Source: Arion vulgaris (lineage: Eukaryota; Mollusca; Gastropoda; Stylommatophora; Arionidae). Taken from it: a stretch of DNA of 64,000 nucleotides. This document shows positions 41,020 to 52,830 of the stretch, piece after piece (position 1 is the first letter of the stretch; each line of letters begins with the position of its first letter). Location of the stretch: assembly GCA_020796225.1 (NCBI GenBank), contig CM036764.1:22520733-22584732 (forward strand). Direction: 5' to 3'. Under the pieces are notes generated by a model that saw only the letters and a list, made by a program, of their open reading frames with translations, was not told the origin of the DNA and did not search any database. The translations under genes were made by a program, and so were the position numbers.

Positions 41020-41310
41020 CCCACTGATAACAACTGTTATAAAGAGAAGAGAAGATAGAGATATGATGGGCGTACTCTGAAAAGAACTGATCAGAGAATC
41101 GCAGATCAGGCGAAGATGAAGTGGGAGGCATATGGTTGAAGAGAGTAAAAATCTCCTAGGAGAACATTGAAACGAACTTTACTGAGAGAGGCATGAAATA
41201 TCTAACTCAATTTCATATAATATATATTAAGCCAACTGCCCAGGATAGAGCGATATGAAAAAATCGTTTGTAGGCCCTATGTAAAATATAACGGAACAAG
41301 AGGAGTAAAA
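41020..41310 (+). mobile_element. LINE tail, family E
   Basis: Reads ETNFTERGMKYLTQFH then TAQDRAI in broken frames, parallel to 48800-49185. Confidence 0.7.
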
Positions 41311-41574
41311 TAATAGAAATGAGATATATATATATAATGTTTTAATTATCTATACATATGAGACTTCTACAAGGACTATCGATACCCCAATGCCTTTATT
41401 GCCACTTAGCACATCGTTTTCAAGTCAGAGACGCTTCTTTTGTTTGTTTTCCCGTAGAGCTTTATCAGGTTCTTCTTGATCTTCACGCCCTTGTTTTCCT
41501 TTCAATTTCAAGTGATTACCGTTCTGGTAGGAATGTCGTCGCTCATTCTCATAGTATTACGTTAGATATAGGTG

Positions 41575-41775
41575 AAATATATGCTCATATCGAGGTTTGA
41601 AATCCAATACTCTGGGGTTGAAATAGTATGTTCATATCGAGGTTTGACACTGATACTTGCTATATCGAGGTTTTAAACACCTGAGAAATAGCTGTGCTCA
41701 TATCGAGGTTTGAAACACCTGAGAAATAGCTGTTCTCATATCGAGGTTTGAAACAGCTGAGAAATAGTAGTTATG
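41575..41775. repeat. Irregular 33-46-bp tandem repeat, 5 copies
   Basis: Core GCTCATATCGAGGTTTGAAA, CACCTGAGAAATAGCTG with variable spacing. Confidence 0.85.
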
Positions 41776-41837
41776 TTCTGTTCTGAAACAAGTATTGATC
41801 TTTGACGACGTCAAATAAATATTATGTCTGGTTTCAA

Positions 41838-41882
41838 ATATATAAATAAATAAATAGATAAATAAATAAATAGATAAATAGC
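41838..41882. repeat. (AAAT/AGAT)n microsatellite
   Basis: ATAAATAAATAAATAGATAA pattern over about 45 bp. Confidence 0.9.
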
Positions 41883-41889
41883 TTTACCA

Positions 41890-42055
41890 AAAAAGAGCCT
41901 CACAGCAAAAGTATAACGAGTACAGAGAGAGGAAGACCATGCAAAGAATGGAGCGACGGCATCAAGAACTGCCTTAAGACAATGAATAACAGCTTACAAA
42001 GTGCATTAGAACAAGCACACACAAGATCCCCCAACACTTCTATAAAGAAGTAAAT
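41890..42055 (+). mobile_element. LINE tail, family G
   Basis: Reads RGRPCKEWSDGIKNCLKTMN then LQSALEQAHTRSPNTSIKK, similar in layout to 19440-19545. Confidence 0.7.
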
Positions 42056-42069
42056 GGTGGAAGAAAAGA

Positions 42070-42815
42070 AGAAGAACATAAAATAACGAGTGTTTAAAGA
42101 AAAATGTGCAACGTCTTAATGAAATAGAAATTGAAAATGTGAAATTAAAGGAAAGCATACAGACAAAATGAACACCAGCATTGTCAAGAAATAAGTTAAA
42201 CCCTTAATAGTTGCAAAGGTGAGAAACGTTTTACCTAGTTTCTCTGCGCCTATCCTCAGATGTAAAATAGGATTATAGGAAACGTCGTCGAACCCTATCA
42301 GGTTCATGTCTTATAGTATGATTCCATTCCAGTCACTGCCGCTTTATAGACTGTTAAATATTGTATCCTTTCCTGCAAAGTTTGGGTCCTCATAAACCTA
42401 CGTTTCCCCACCTCTTGGCTTTCTATGCTTTACAAACAAAAAAGTTTCTGAAACGATTAAAAAATTATTATTATTTAATAAACTGCTGTTTGCAAATATT
42501 TCGATAGAAATGTTGCTGTTATATTTCCTAAATCGATCAGCTCATGCTCTAGTGAATAGATATGATCTGGCAACTTTAGCACTGAACTTAAGGCTATCTG
42601 AACTGTAGATTGTAATGTTTACTACAAAATAAAGCATCCATACAGTTCAATATCGGAGATAAGATTATATTGATCTATACCTTCCCAGGAAGAAAGGAAG
42701 CTACTAAGTAAGGATTATAACGTGCACTAATCTTACATCACGGATTAAATTCTTTTCTTTGTCCATGTTCAGACCACACAAAGAAAACAATCAATATTGA
42801 CCCCAATAATCTATG
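42070..42815. other. No gene recognised
   Basis: AT-rich DNA. The 63-residue reverse frame at 42116-42307 has no recognisable motif. Confidence 0.5.
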
Positions 42816-42824
42816 TCAAACTTG

Positions 42825-43080
42825 TTCCTCTCCGCTCCTCGTGGAGCATAGGACCCAACAGATGTTCGATATTGTTCTCAATCTCTGGCTGTTCTCTTTA
42901 TGGTCTCCCATGATAGTCGAGCACCTTTCAATTCCTTAAAAAGACTTCGTCTCCAGATCTGTTTAGGACGCCCTCTTTTCCGTTTTCCTTGTGGGTTCCA
43001 CTCAAGTGTTTGTCTAATGATATTCGACTATGTTTTCCGTAAGGTATGCCCGTCACATCACCATTCACTCTATTGTGTAA
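42825..43080 (-). mobile_element. LINE tail, family C
   Basis: CTCCGCTCCTCGTGGAGCAT, GGCTGTTCTCTTTATGGTCT and CGTCTCCAGATCTGTTTAGG parallel 12222-12590. Confidence 0.85.
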
Positions 43081-43484
43081 TACAAATAACACAAGTTGAC
43101 AAATAAAAAATGTCATATTTTATAACAGTTTTCAGTTGTACACTTTTAAATACTCTTACATTTGAATCTTCATGAAGAACCTGCAGTATACTCTATGTGT
43201 CTACTTTCCTGTCTATCTTTCAGTATGAATGTGTGGCCTTTGCATACAATGTATCCTGTTCAAATATATCATAGGAAATATCGGTGGGTAAATACCTTCA
43301 TCGTGTTTTGTTATTTATTTCTGTTAATGAATATGTTGAAAGAATGCTATGCATATTCAGTGAGATTTTGAACGTGTACATGAAAGGTGATGTCAGCATT
43401 GGACAAAACAAGTTACAAGAAAAATGATGAGAATGATTTAGTTTAAAGAAATAATGTTCATCATAAAAATAAAGATAAGCATTT

Positions 43485-43860
43485 TACCAATCATCATCAA
43501 ATAGATTGTCCTGAGCAGAACTTTGACACCCCAACAGCCCTCTGGAATTTTTCTCTCATATGCCAGATGTCCTGCCTCTGCAGCCGTCATGTTCAAACCA
43601 TCAGTTACATACTGAATCCATCTTCTTCGTGGTCTTCCTCTCTTTGCCGGTATGCCTCCTTCCATGATGGTATTCTCTAGTCCGTATTGTCTTTTTATAT
43701 GTCCAAAATACCTCAATATTCTATTTCTTATTTGTAGCATCAGCCAGTTTTCTTTGATTTTGAGTTCTTTATGGATAAATCTATTTGTTCTCTTCTCTGT
43801 CCAAGATATACGAAGCACTCTTCTGTAACACTTATATTCAAAAGCACAGTTTACCAATAA
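43485..43860 (-). mobile_element. LINE ORF2 C-terminus, family A
   Basis: The reverse frame, nearly uninterrupted over about 110 residues, reads YKCYRRVLRISWTEKRTN, LRYFGHIKRQYGLENTIM, KRGRPRRRWIQYVTDGL and AAEAGHLAYER. Confidence 0.9.
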
Positions 43861-43971
43861 CAGCGTTAATTATAGGACGTATTTAAATAAGTTATGTAGA
43901 CAAATGCATTAGATTCTCGACTGCTATCCTAAGGACAACATGTTCAATCTAACGCTCGGCCAATTTTTACG

Positions 43972-44224
43972 CCCGAGTGGTTGCCGGGGCAGAAATTTGG
44001 GTTGTAAAGAATAGAACCACTGTTACCTGCCATGCATGTCGTAAGAGGCGACTAAGGAGGTTTTGCTGAAATCGGATGCATGTGTCCTAAACGTGTAGAA
44101 GTATATGCGTTTAGAGGCCTACCAAACCAATGTGCAACGTATACACGTTCTTGGCAAAGATTAAACATATCACAAAGAATGATTTAAATTGGTCGTAAAG
44201 AACGAACGCAAAGAAGAAGAAGAA
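43972..44224 (+). mobile_element. S1 SINE-like element, copy 6
   Basis: A full-length + strand copy from GCCCGAGTGGTTGCCGGGGC to AAGAAGAAGAAGAA. This fixes the family's orientation. Confidence 0.92.
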
Positions 44225-44293
44225 TGACGTATTTAATTCACGTGGTAGCACTAAGAACAATAACCGCCTGACAAAGAATTTGACTGATTGCTG

Positions 44294-44294
<1 letters not shown>

Positions 44295-44346
<52 letters not shown>

Positions 44347-44765
44347 GACCATAATCATTGCCCTTCAGCGAATAACAATGTTTGTTAGAATCGCCGCTTT
44401 TTTACACAGAAAGATCTAGCAACAGTTCACATACTCCGGAGAACCGTCGAGGATCTCTAGTGAAATTCAGTGGAGTGTGAAAATCTGCAGGTTATTTTAT
44501 TTTGTAGTAATGATTTTCTCAGAACAGCTTTCTTCAACATGCTCTAGCAGATTTTCGCATGTAAAGGATTCTTTAAAGTGCTCATCTTGAATACTGGAAC
44601 TCTGTTCTGTCTTATATCTAAAATAGGACTAGGAACTTAACTTCCTCTACATTGAGATCAGGAATCACTGGAAAATATCTCGATCGTATCACATGGTACA
44701 CGAACCGAGAACTTTTGAAGCGAAAAGCGAGCGTTAAAATGTACGTTTGGCACAGAGATTTATAG
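44295..44765. mobile_element. S2 repeat family copy, full length, with (TGAT)n
   Basis: (TGAT)n at 44297-44343, then ATGACCATAATCATTGCCCT and on to AACCGAGAACTTTTGAAGCG, AAAAGCGAGC. It is about 470 bp long and diverged. Confidence 0.8.
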
Positions 44766-45164
44766 CCCTCAAAAAAGAAGAGATTATGTCTCAAGTGACT
44801 AGTTCACTTGCTTAGTACAAGCGTTATACCAGATTACAAAGGAGTAAATGAGTGACAGTATAAGAAAATGAGCCCCGGGACCATAACGCAGCAATATCTT
44901 TAAACATCTGCTGAATACTCATGAGTTTGCCTGGAGTGCTTTATAACCGTTTTATAACATAAAACGAAATAAATATCTTAATTAATTTTTTTTTTAAAAG
45001 ATGGAAAAATTTCGAAATTTATCAATATGAAAAAAAAAAAAAAAATAATGACATAGAGGCGTACTCTACCAAACACATATTGAAATCGATTGTACTGGGC
45101 TTAACGGATTAAATAACACATGTTTAAAAAAAACGTTATTATCCAAGGTTAAAGGTACATAACT

Positions 45165-45300
45165 CTGATCGGTTCAAATACAACACAAATTACAAAGTAA
45201 AACGACACTGGAAAGGAGTGACACAGACTTCTGTGAGAACTACAAACACAACGATTCTTCTATAATGAACAACATTGAATTATAGACAATATTTCAAGTG
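45165..45300 (+). mobile_element. LINE tail remnant, family I-like
   Basis: AACGACACTGGAAAGGAGTG and CATTGAATTATAGACAATAT, TTCAAGTGAACGAA repeat the sequence after the family I copy at 30054-30160. Confidence 0.65.
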
Positions 45301-45490
45301 AACGAAAATAAGGAAGACATACAGATTACAGATAATGCTTAAAAACTTATTATCTAGAGTGAATGCAGAAGAAGAATATTGAATAATGTCTTGTCAAAAT
45401 ATGAAGATGGATGACGGTTTCATATAACCCTATCGGTTCGTTTTTTGTGTGAAGAACATAACAGTAACACGAGTTTTTGCCCACGTTCTA

Positions 45491-45748
45491 CATGGTGTTC
45501 AAGATAATTGCAGCCCCATTGACAATTCGAAAGTTGCCATGTACAAATTGAGTTGTGTTTATTTACAATTTAAACCGGTTCTGACCAGCTCGTCCTACGT
45601 CACATTTGTTCATCGCCCCTTCCCACACTACAATTACACACCGTCACACAACCTTGACCTATACTACGTCATAACTGAACCTTTCCATTTCCATACATAT
45701 ATGCCAGATTAGCTCCATTCACAGGCTGCAATTATCTTGAACACCCTG
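45491..45748. mobile_element. Mariner/Tc1-type MITE, 258 bp
   Basis: The terminal inverted repeats are 25 bp with one mismatch: left from 45491 (CATGGTGTTCAAGATAATTG), right ending 45748 (CAATTATCTTGAACACCCTG). Both are flanked by TA (45489-45490, 45749-45750). There is no transposase; the internal 87-codon frame is unremarkable. Confidence 0.93.
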
Positions 45749-46059
45749 TATAAAGTGATTAGAGTGGAGTGGGGGTGTCTCTATGGATTTCTTTCTACCA
45801 AGAAGGCCTCAATACTTCTTGAGTGGTGTATAATAATGTGACTTATGAAGGATCATGTTGATATGGGTCTGTATGGGTCTTTACTGGAGAAATCCGAGTA
45901 CTTACTAAAATGAGTTTCTATTGTGGTTGCTGGAGAAACCACAGTACCTTCTCAGATGGGTCTCTATGGGTGTTTGCTGGAAAACCCCAGTACTTATTCA
46001 GAGGGGGATGTAGGCAGGAGGGGGTGGTTACTGGAGAAGTTCTAGTACTTAATCAGATA

Positions 46060-46325
46060 GATCAGATTCTTCTTCAAACGCTCCATATCGACCACTTGTC
46101 AATCACTCTGTGTGATTTGTATGTGATATCAGCATAAGAGCTATTGTACGTTGTGCCAGTTATGCACCTACAAGTAGGCCAGCAATCCGATTTCTGCGCT
46201 GCTTTTTATTTACTAGGTAGCATCCTAGGGCATACATCAGTCACGTCTAACGACATGCTTAGGTTGCAGTGGTACTATTCTTTGCTTCCCTTGTGGGCCC
46301 TGGCACCACACAACTGGAACCATTC
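46060..46325 (-). mobile_element. S1-related SINE subfamily (S1b), copy 1
   Basis: TTCTTCTTCAAACGCTCCAT, CAATCACTCTGTGTGATTTG and TTGTACGTTGTGCCAGTTAT follow the S1 order with diverged wording. The same variant occurs at 54468-54731. Confidence 0.75.
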
Positions 46326-46369
46326 TAGTACTTAGGTGGAACTCTATGGGTGGTTACTAACTTTCTACC

Positions 46370-47440
46370 AACTCTGAGGATGATGTACAGACCTACATGG
46401 ACAGGTTGTATATTGTATGTGATATGTTTTAACTTACTAATAACACCAGGAAAACTGAAGTCATGTTTTAGACCACTCTAGATAATAGTACCATGACTCA
46501 GTCATCAATATTAAACAGCAGCGTCTCCTGACAGAGCGCATCTTTGCCTATCTTGGCATCATCCTATCCAGATCGGCAAACATAGACGTTGAGGTTAACA
46601 ATAGGATATCCAAAACCAGCGTTGTATTTGGAAGTCTTCTTGTTTACTGTGTTTTAGAGAAATAGGATAAGTGTAAAATGAAAGCTACGACTATTTCAAC
46701 AGCTCTTGGTAAAGCATGACAGTGATGAACACGCAAGACATGGACGTCATAGAAACACCAAGACAGGGACAGTGCATAAACACGAATGATGATGAAACCT
46801 CAAGACATGGACAGTGCATAGAAAACACGCAAGAAAACTAAACCACTTCCACAAAAGCTGTCTACGCAAACTACTCACAATAAAATGGCTAAACAAAATT
46901 CCTGATACTTAAGTCCTAATAAGAACCACGATTATAACGACATCACTCTGTTGTAGAAAGAAAAGGTGGGGTGGACCGGTCACGTTGCGCGGATGTCTGA
47001 TAAACGTATCTCAAAACAGCTGATGTATGACGAGTTTGATAGGGCAGATGATCGGTTGGTGGCCAGAAAAAAAAAATTTTTCCGATCCAGAAGCACTTGA
47101 GCTTTCAGCTCTTCGGCTCGGTGTCATGGACATCGAAACCCTTCGGTTCGTGCCACAAACACCGTGAAACTGAGAACCTGTGGCATTTCTGCCAGCCGCG
47201 GAATTGAACCCGCAGTCACATGGAGCTTGTCACCCGTCGTTCAACTCGCTACGAACACGCTGGGCAGGCGGGCAAAAACAAGATTTAAAGACAAGTCTTA
47301 AAGTGTTTCTAAAATACTTCGATATAGACACCACGTGCTATAAATCCTTTGCAAAAGATCGCCAAATGTGGACCTGTAATAACACAAGAGGAACTCGTAT
47401 AGCTAATAATCATCGAACTGTTGAGACGTAGACAATTCGA
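46370..47440 (+). mobile_element. LINE ORF2 C-terminal half, family B, split by an S3 SINE
   Basis: Reads TYMDRLYIVCDMF, ERIFAYLGIILSRSANIDVE, NNRISKTSVVFGSL, KVGWTGHVARMSDKRISKQL and, after the SINE, QDLKTSLKVFLKYFDIDTTC, KSFAKDRQMWTC. It contains many stops and frameshifts. Confidence 0.88.
47084..47276 (-). mobile_element. S3 tRNA-derived SINE, copy 3 (nested in family B LINE)
   Basis: TTTTTCCGATCCAGAAGCAC to GCTGGGCAGGCGGGC. The LINE frame resumes immediately after it. Confidence 0.9.
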
Positions 47441-47449
47441 GATGACAAA

Positions 47450-47825
47450 AAAAAAACAGAACACACGACACCAATATGCCCAACCTCTGGTATTGGGTTA
47501 TGTTCTATGATTGAACTCTACAGTCAACTCAGCATACGCCAGAGAGGTGCAACAACACACGTCTGGGGCTCTTACTATCATTGCCTGCGATGAATGTCTA
47601 TTATTATAGTCTTGGACAAGGACTTTGAATCCGACACTACAACTGACATTATAAATAGAGCTTCATAAAGCTGTAACACCCTAAAGATTACCCTGTGTTC
47701 AATATGGTATAGTATAACGGGCAGTTTGGCTGAGACAGTGACATTAAAAGATCAACGTATCTACCAAAAACTTTACATCTCTGCAAAAGTAGCCCGTGTG
47801 GACAAAGCAAGTACTATGTAGTCCT
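47450..47825. other. No gene recognised
   Basis: AT-rich DNA between a LINE and a pseudo-tRNA head. Confidence 0.5.
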
Positions 47826-47834
47826 AGCAACAGT

Positions 47835-47937
47835 TCTGGGGATCACATGAAAAAACTTCACATGTGAATCGTTCTGGATTAGAACGCATAACGTTCAGAA
47901 CGACAGGCAAACGTTCTAACCACTTCGCCATAGATAC
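47835..47937 (-). mobile_element. tRNA-Ser-like SINE head or pseudo-tRNA
   Basis: The reverse strand reads TATGGCGAAGTGGTTAGAAC (box A) and ACGTTATGCGTTCTAATCC (box B). Confidence 0.6.
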
Positions 47938-47939
47938 CC

Positions 47940-48365
47940 CTACCATAAAGACAAGTAACCAAATAGTAACTGAGAAATGAGAAAGGAAGATAGAGAAAAA
48001 AGGCACAGATACAGAGATAATTTGTTCTCATAACTTTGAAAAAGACAACTTTTGAATTAATTTTAGAAAATAGAAAATGTTCGATTGATTTGACACTTGA
48101 TAATGCTAGTTATAGAAACGCACACCAAAATTGAGAATCATTAACAGAAAAATGTAGACATAGGATGTAAACAGATACATAGAAAGAAAGAACGTACTAG
48201 AGAATTATCAAAAATTGAAGGACATGGTAAAGGAGATAAACAAGTTAATTATTCTTCCAGATGAAGGGCGAAATCGACACTACAGCATGTCGAGAAACTG
48301 ATCAGAGAGTAGTGACCTGAAAGAATTTTCAAATCTCTCTGTCTCTCTTTCTCTTATTATTTAAG
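47940..48365. other. No gene recognised
   Basis: AT-rich DNA without recognisable features. Confidence 0.5.
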
Positions 48366-48369
48366 AAAG

Positions 48370-48780
48370 AAAAAACGATTGGAGCATAGGCCCTCAAGCA
48401 AATCACGCCATATCTTCCTATCTTTAGCTGCCTCGTATAGATCCCTTCTATCTCTTCCGTATGTCACTAATATCTGCATCTAATTCTCTTCTCTACGTTT
48501 TGCTATGATTCCTTCTATTTCACTTTCGCTGTTGATTCCAGGAAATAGCCGTGTTTTTTTTATATTTCCCAAGGATTTTCTCAAGTGTGTCCTATCCAGC
48601 GCCAGCACTGTTTCTTCCCTTCTTGCTCAGTGGAATATGTCTTGTTCTCTCCATAAGCAGCTCATTTGTGAGCCTATCATAACATCTCAAGCCCTCAATT
48701 CTGCTCAGAATGAATGTTTGAAGTGTATACGCTAATGTTTTAGACATTCTCCGTGTTTCAAATGTTGTTTCAATCATAAC
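48370..48780 (-). mobile_element. LINE tail, family D
   Basis: GGAGCATAGGCCCTCAAGCA and CCTCGTATAGATCCCTTCTA match 26390-26470. The reverse strand reads RIEGLRCYDRLTNELLMERT. Confidence 0.75.
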
Positions 48781-48799
48781 ATATACCAGAGAGAGTTGG

Positions 48800-49185
48800 G
48801 AAATGACTAAAGATATAGAAAGAACGTTGACTGCATTAAAAATGTATATCTGCGAAAACTAATGAACATAAAATTGAACGAATTCAGGATGAGTGATGAA
48901 ATCAGATACATGTCAGGTCAAACACTAGTAACTTCTGTTGTAAGAAGAAGGTGGAGATATGTTGGACACACCTAGAGAAGAAATTATCAAAGAATTAGCA
49001 GGCATTGAAGTGGGATGCAAAGGGTTAAAGAAAAGAGGAGACCCTAAAATGAACTTTGCTGAGAGAGGCAAGAAGTATCGGGGCCTCAGTTCCATGGAGG
49101 AGATTGAACAAGTTGACTAGGATAGAGCGGTATGGAGAAATTTCTTGCAGACCCTACGTAACGTATAACGGTACGAGATGAATTA
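48800..49185 (+). mobile_element. LINE ORF2 C-terminus, family E
   Basis: Reads GQTLVTSVVRRRWRYVGHT, PKMNFAERGKKYRGLSSMEE and DRAVWRNFLQTLRNV with internal stops. Confidence 0.85.
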
Positions 49186-49231
49186 TTATTATTATCGTTT
49201 CTGACCCTTACACTGATTTAACATTGAGTTA

Positions 49232-49500
49232 AAAGTCTTCTCCTTCTTTTTCTTCTTCTTTGCATTCGTTCTTTACGACCAATTTTAATCACTCTTTGTG
49301 ATATGTTTGATCTTTGTCAAGAACGTGTATATGTTGCACATTGGTTTGGTAGGCCCCTAAACACATAGACTTCTACATGTTTAGGACACGTGCATCCGAT
49401 TTCAGCCAAACCTCCTTAGTCGCCTCTTACGACATGCGTGGCAGGTAACAGTGGTTCTTTTCTTTACAACCCAAATTTGGGCCCCGTAACCACTCGGGCG
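49232..49500 (-). mobile_element. S1 SINE-like element, copy 7
   Basis: A full-length copy from TTCTTCTTCTTTGCATTCG to AACCACTCGGGCG. Confidence 0.92.
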
Positions 49501-49604
49501 GTTAAATAGTCTAATTTGATTCTATATTTGATTTCATTAGACTTCCATAGATTTCCGAATGCTGTGAAATTGTGTCTTGCCTTCCGTATTCTTATTCTGA
49601 CATC

Positions 49605-51076
49605 TCTATCTTTTACTTTCTCTCTGCTGGCTACGCTGCTTTTACTTTCTCTCTACTGGCTACGCTGCTTTTACTTTCTCTCTGCTGGCTACGCTGCTGT
49701 TACTTTCTCTCTGCTGGCTACGCTGCTGTTACTTTCTCTCACTGTACGCTGCTATTACTTTCTTCTGCTGGCTACGCTGCTTTTACTTTCTCTCTGCTGG
49801 CTACGCTGCTATTACTTTCTCTCTGCTGGCTACGCTGCTTTACTTTCTCTCTGCTGGCTACGCTGCATTACTTTCCCCTGCTGGCTACGCTGCTATTACT
49901 TTCTCTCTGCTGGCTACGCTGCTTTTACTTTCTCTCTGCTGGCTACGCTGCTGTTACTTTCTCTCTGCTGGCTACGCTGCTGTTACTTTCTCTCTACTGG
50001 CTACGCTGCTGTTACTTTTCTCTGCTGGCTACGCTGCTGTTACTTTCTCTGCTGGCTACGCTGCTTTACTTTCTCTCTCTGGCTACGCTGCTATTACTTT
50101 CTCTGCTGGCTACGCTGCTTTTACTTTCTCTCTGCTTACGCTGCTTTACTTTCTCTCTGCTGGCTACGCTGCTGTTACTTTCTCTCTGCTGGCTACGCTG
50201 CTTTTACTTTCTCTCTGCTGCTACGCTGCTTACTTTCTCTCTGCTGGCTACGCTGCTGTTACTTTCTTTTGCTGGCTACGCTGCTGTTACTTTCTGTCTG
50301 CTGGCTACGCTGCTGTTACTTTCTCTCTGCTGGCTACGCTGCTGTTACTTTCTCTCTGCTGGCTACGCTGCTTTCTTTCTCTGCTGGCTACGCTGCTTTA
50401 CTTTCTTTCTGCTGGCTACGCTGCTTTACTTTCTCTCTGCTGGCTACGATGCTTACTTTCTCTCTGCTGGCTACGCTGCTTTACTTTCTCTCTGCTGGCT
50501 ACGCTGCATCTTTCTTGCTGGCTACGCTGCTTTTACTTTCTCTCTGCTGGCTACGCTGCTTTTACTTTCTCTCTGCTGGCTACGCTGCTATTACTTTCTC
50601 TCTGCTGGCTACGCTGCTGTTACTTTCTCTCTGCTGGCTACGCTGCTGTTACTTTCTGTCTGCTGGCTACGCTGCTGTTACTTTCTCTCCTGGCTACGCT
50701 GCTGTTACTTTCTCCACTGACGCTATTACTTTCTCTCTGCTGGCTACGCTGCTTTTACTTTCTCTCTGCTGGCTACGCTGCTTTTACTTTCTTTCTGCTG
50801 GCTACGCTGCTTTTACTTTCTCTCTGCTGGCTACGATGCTATTACTTTCTCTCTGCTGGCTACGCTGCTTTTACTTTCTCTCTGCTGGCTACGCTGCTAT
50901 TACTTTCTCTCTGCTGGCTACGCTGCTTTTACTTTCTCTCTGCTGGCTACGCTGCTTTTACTTTCTCTCTGCTGGCTACGCTGCTTTTACTTTCTCTCTA
51001 CTGGCTACGCTGCTTTTACTTTCTCTCTGCTGGCTACGCTGCTTTTACTTTCTCTCTGCTGGCTACGCTGCTTTTC
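49605..51076. repeat. 29-bp minisatellite, about 51 copies
   Basis: The unit is TTTTACTTTCTCTCTGCTGG plus CTACGCTGC, with T/G/A variation before TTACTTT and many 1-4-bp deletions. It creates false frames up to 525 codons with leucine/tyrosine-rich composition. Confidence 0.98.
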
Positions 51077-51439
51077 ATGATTCTACATCTTGAAGTGAAG
51101 TTTCACATAAAGAGATCAGACTGTCGATGTTAATTCCTCAGTTCTTGTCTTTCCCTAATAAATGTTTACCTCTAGTTTTGTGACCTTCAGTCAAGTGTGT
51201 TTAAAATCAAATGGTGTGAAGCAGAATGCAGAGAAAGCTTGTCTGCACTGTGGATTATCTTGATTTTCCCATATGAAAAGCTCAAGAATTTGGTGCTTAA
51301 ACGTACGAAGACGTGGCACGAGTTGATTTGATTGATGGTCTATGCCCCAATCAGGGTTTGAAAGGCACAAGAGAATGAGAGAGCGAGAGAGAGATATAGC
51401 AATCACACGGTGCGGACGTTGAGTTGTTCACAATACCAC

Positions 51440-51535
51440 AGAATAATAATACTTTACCGAGGTTTGAACCAGCGTTCTCATGACTGAGAGGTCGGTGTTC
51501 TAACAATTCATTCCGCTTCCCTCTCCTCAAAACAT
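51440..51535 (-). mobile_element. tRNA-like SINE head
   Basis: The reverse strand reads GGAAGCGGAATGAATTGTTA and GAACGCTGGTTCAAACCTCG, box A- and box B-like. Confidence 0.6.
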
Positions 51536-51987
51536 AAACTAAAAATTAAAAATCCCCCCTTTCTCTCTTCTCTCTCTCTGTCTCTCTGTTTGTCCCTCTC
51601 TGAAGTTGAAAATATAATTATTTAAATAGAAAAAAGACAGAAATGGAAATAACGACATGCTAATCCCATTTTTTAAAGTGTCGGACTGAAAAACATGTAT
51701 ACAGCAAGCACATGATAACATTCAACAATCTTGAGATGAGACTTGGGAATAGAATTGTTTTTACCCAGGATAAAATCAAATTTTCCATCCACAATAATAC
51801 GATATGCAATTATGAAATCGCAGTATTGATAATGATTTGTAATCCTACTTTTTTAGCTAAGGTTTTGAGTTTCACAAAATGGGAATTATTCTGAATTGAC
51901 CTTATTTTATAAATAATATAACACAAGATATAACACAAGAGCTTACATCACAAATAAAAATGAGCAGTGAAGTGTTTTGGCGCCGTT

Positions 51988-52395
51988 ATTAACAACAATG
52001 GCGATAGTGCAGCAGAAATCAGAAATCAGAAGAGATTAGACAGAGTGGGATTAGTATGAAGAACATATTGTACAACACAAGTAAGGAAGTATGTATTTAA
52101 CAGCAATAGCAACAGTACAACATACATCAGAAGAGATTAGACAGAATGGGATTAGTATGAAGAACATCTTGTACAACACAAGTAAGGAAGTATGTATTTA
52201 ACAGCAATAACAACAGTACAACAGAAATCAGAAGAGATTAGACAGAGTGGGATTAGTATGAAGAACATCTTGTACAACACAAGTAAGGAAGTATGTATTT
52301 AACAGCAATAGCAACAGTACAACAGAAATCAGAAGAGATTAGACAGAGTGAGATTAGTATGAAGAACATCTTGTACAACACAAGTAAAGAAGCAT
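51988..52395. repeat. 101-bp tandem repeat, about 4 copies
   Basis: The unit includes AAGAGATTAGACAGAGTGGG, ATTAGTATGAAGAACATCTT and GTACAACACAAGTAAGGAAG. Confidence 0.95.
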
Positions 52396-52639
52396 AAACA
52401 CAATTTCGGAAACGATCATGCATTTTTCTGTGAATCAGGAACGATAACATATGCATTATAATTGAAATCTAACACATTTTTTTCGCCAGCTATGGATTGA
52501 GTCGTACTCTTTGCTGCTAATGTGAAGCATCTGACTGAATTTGTGTGTGAAAGATTGCTTTTCTTATCGTCAGTGTCCCTAGCCGATCAAGCGAGCCTTA
52601 CTCTGACCTCAGAAGTACTTGCAATTTAGATCAACAAGT

Positions 52640-52830
52640 AACCTCCTGTAGTAAAACATTCGGTGAATAATCATGTGTGCTCCAATCTCTTTCTTACACA
52701 GGAAGTCTCAGCGTCAGTACACAAACTCGGTAACACCGGCGAGGTTCGAGATGTAATGTTGAAAATAATGATATTGTGTGTATACATTTTATTTTAAATA
52801 ATTTGTTGCTTTAGAGACGGCTTTGCTAGC
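52640..52830. mobile_element. S2 repeat family copy, first half, running into the satellite
   Basis: CGGTGAATAATCATGTGTGC, TCTCAGCGTCAGTACACAAA and CGGTAACACCGGCGAGGTTC match S2. It continues to TAGAGACGGCTTTGC and then enters the tandem array. Confidence 0.85.

Noticed and set aside
49516..51093. 525- and 382-codon leucine/tyrosine-rich frames that look like membrane repeats
   Set aside because: They are entirely explained by the 29-bp array; indels shift between frames without cost, so there is no coding constraint.
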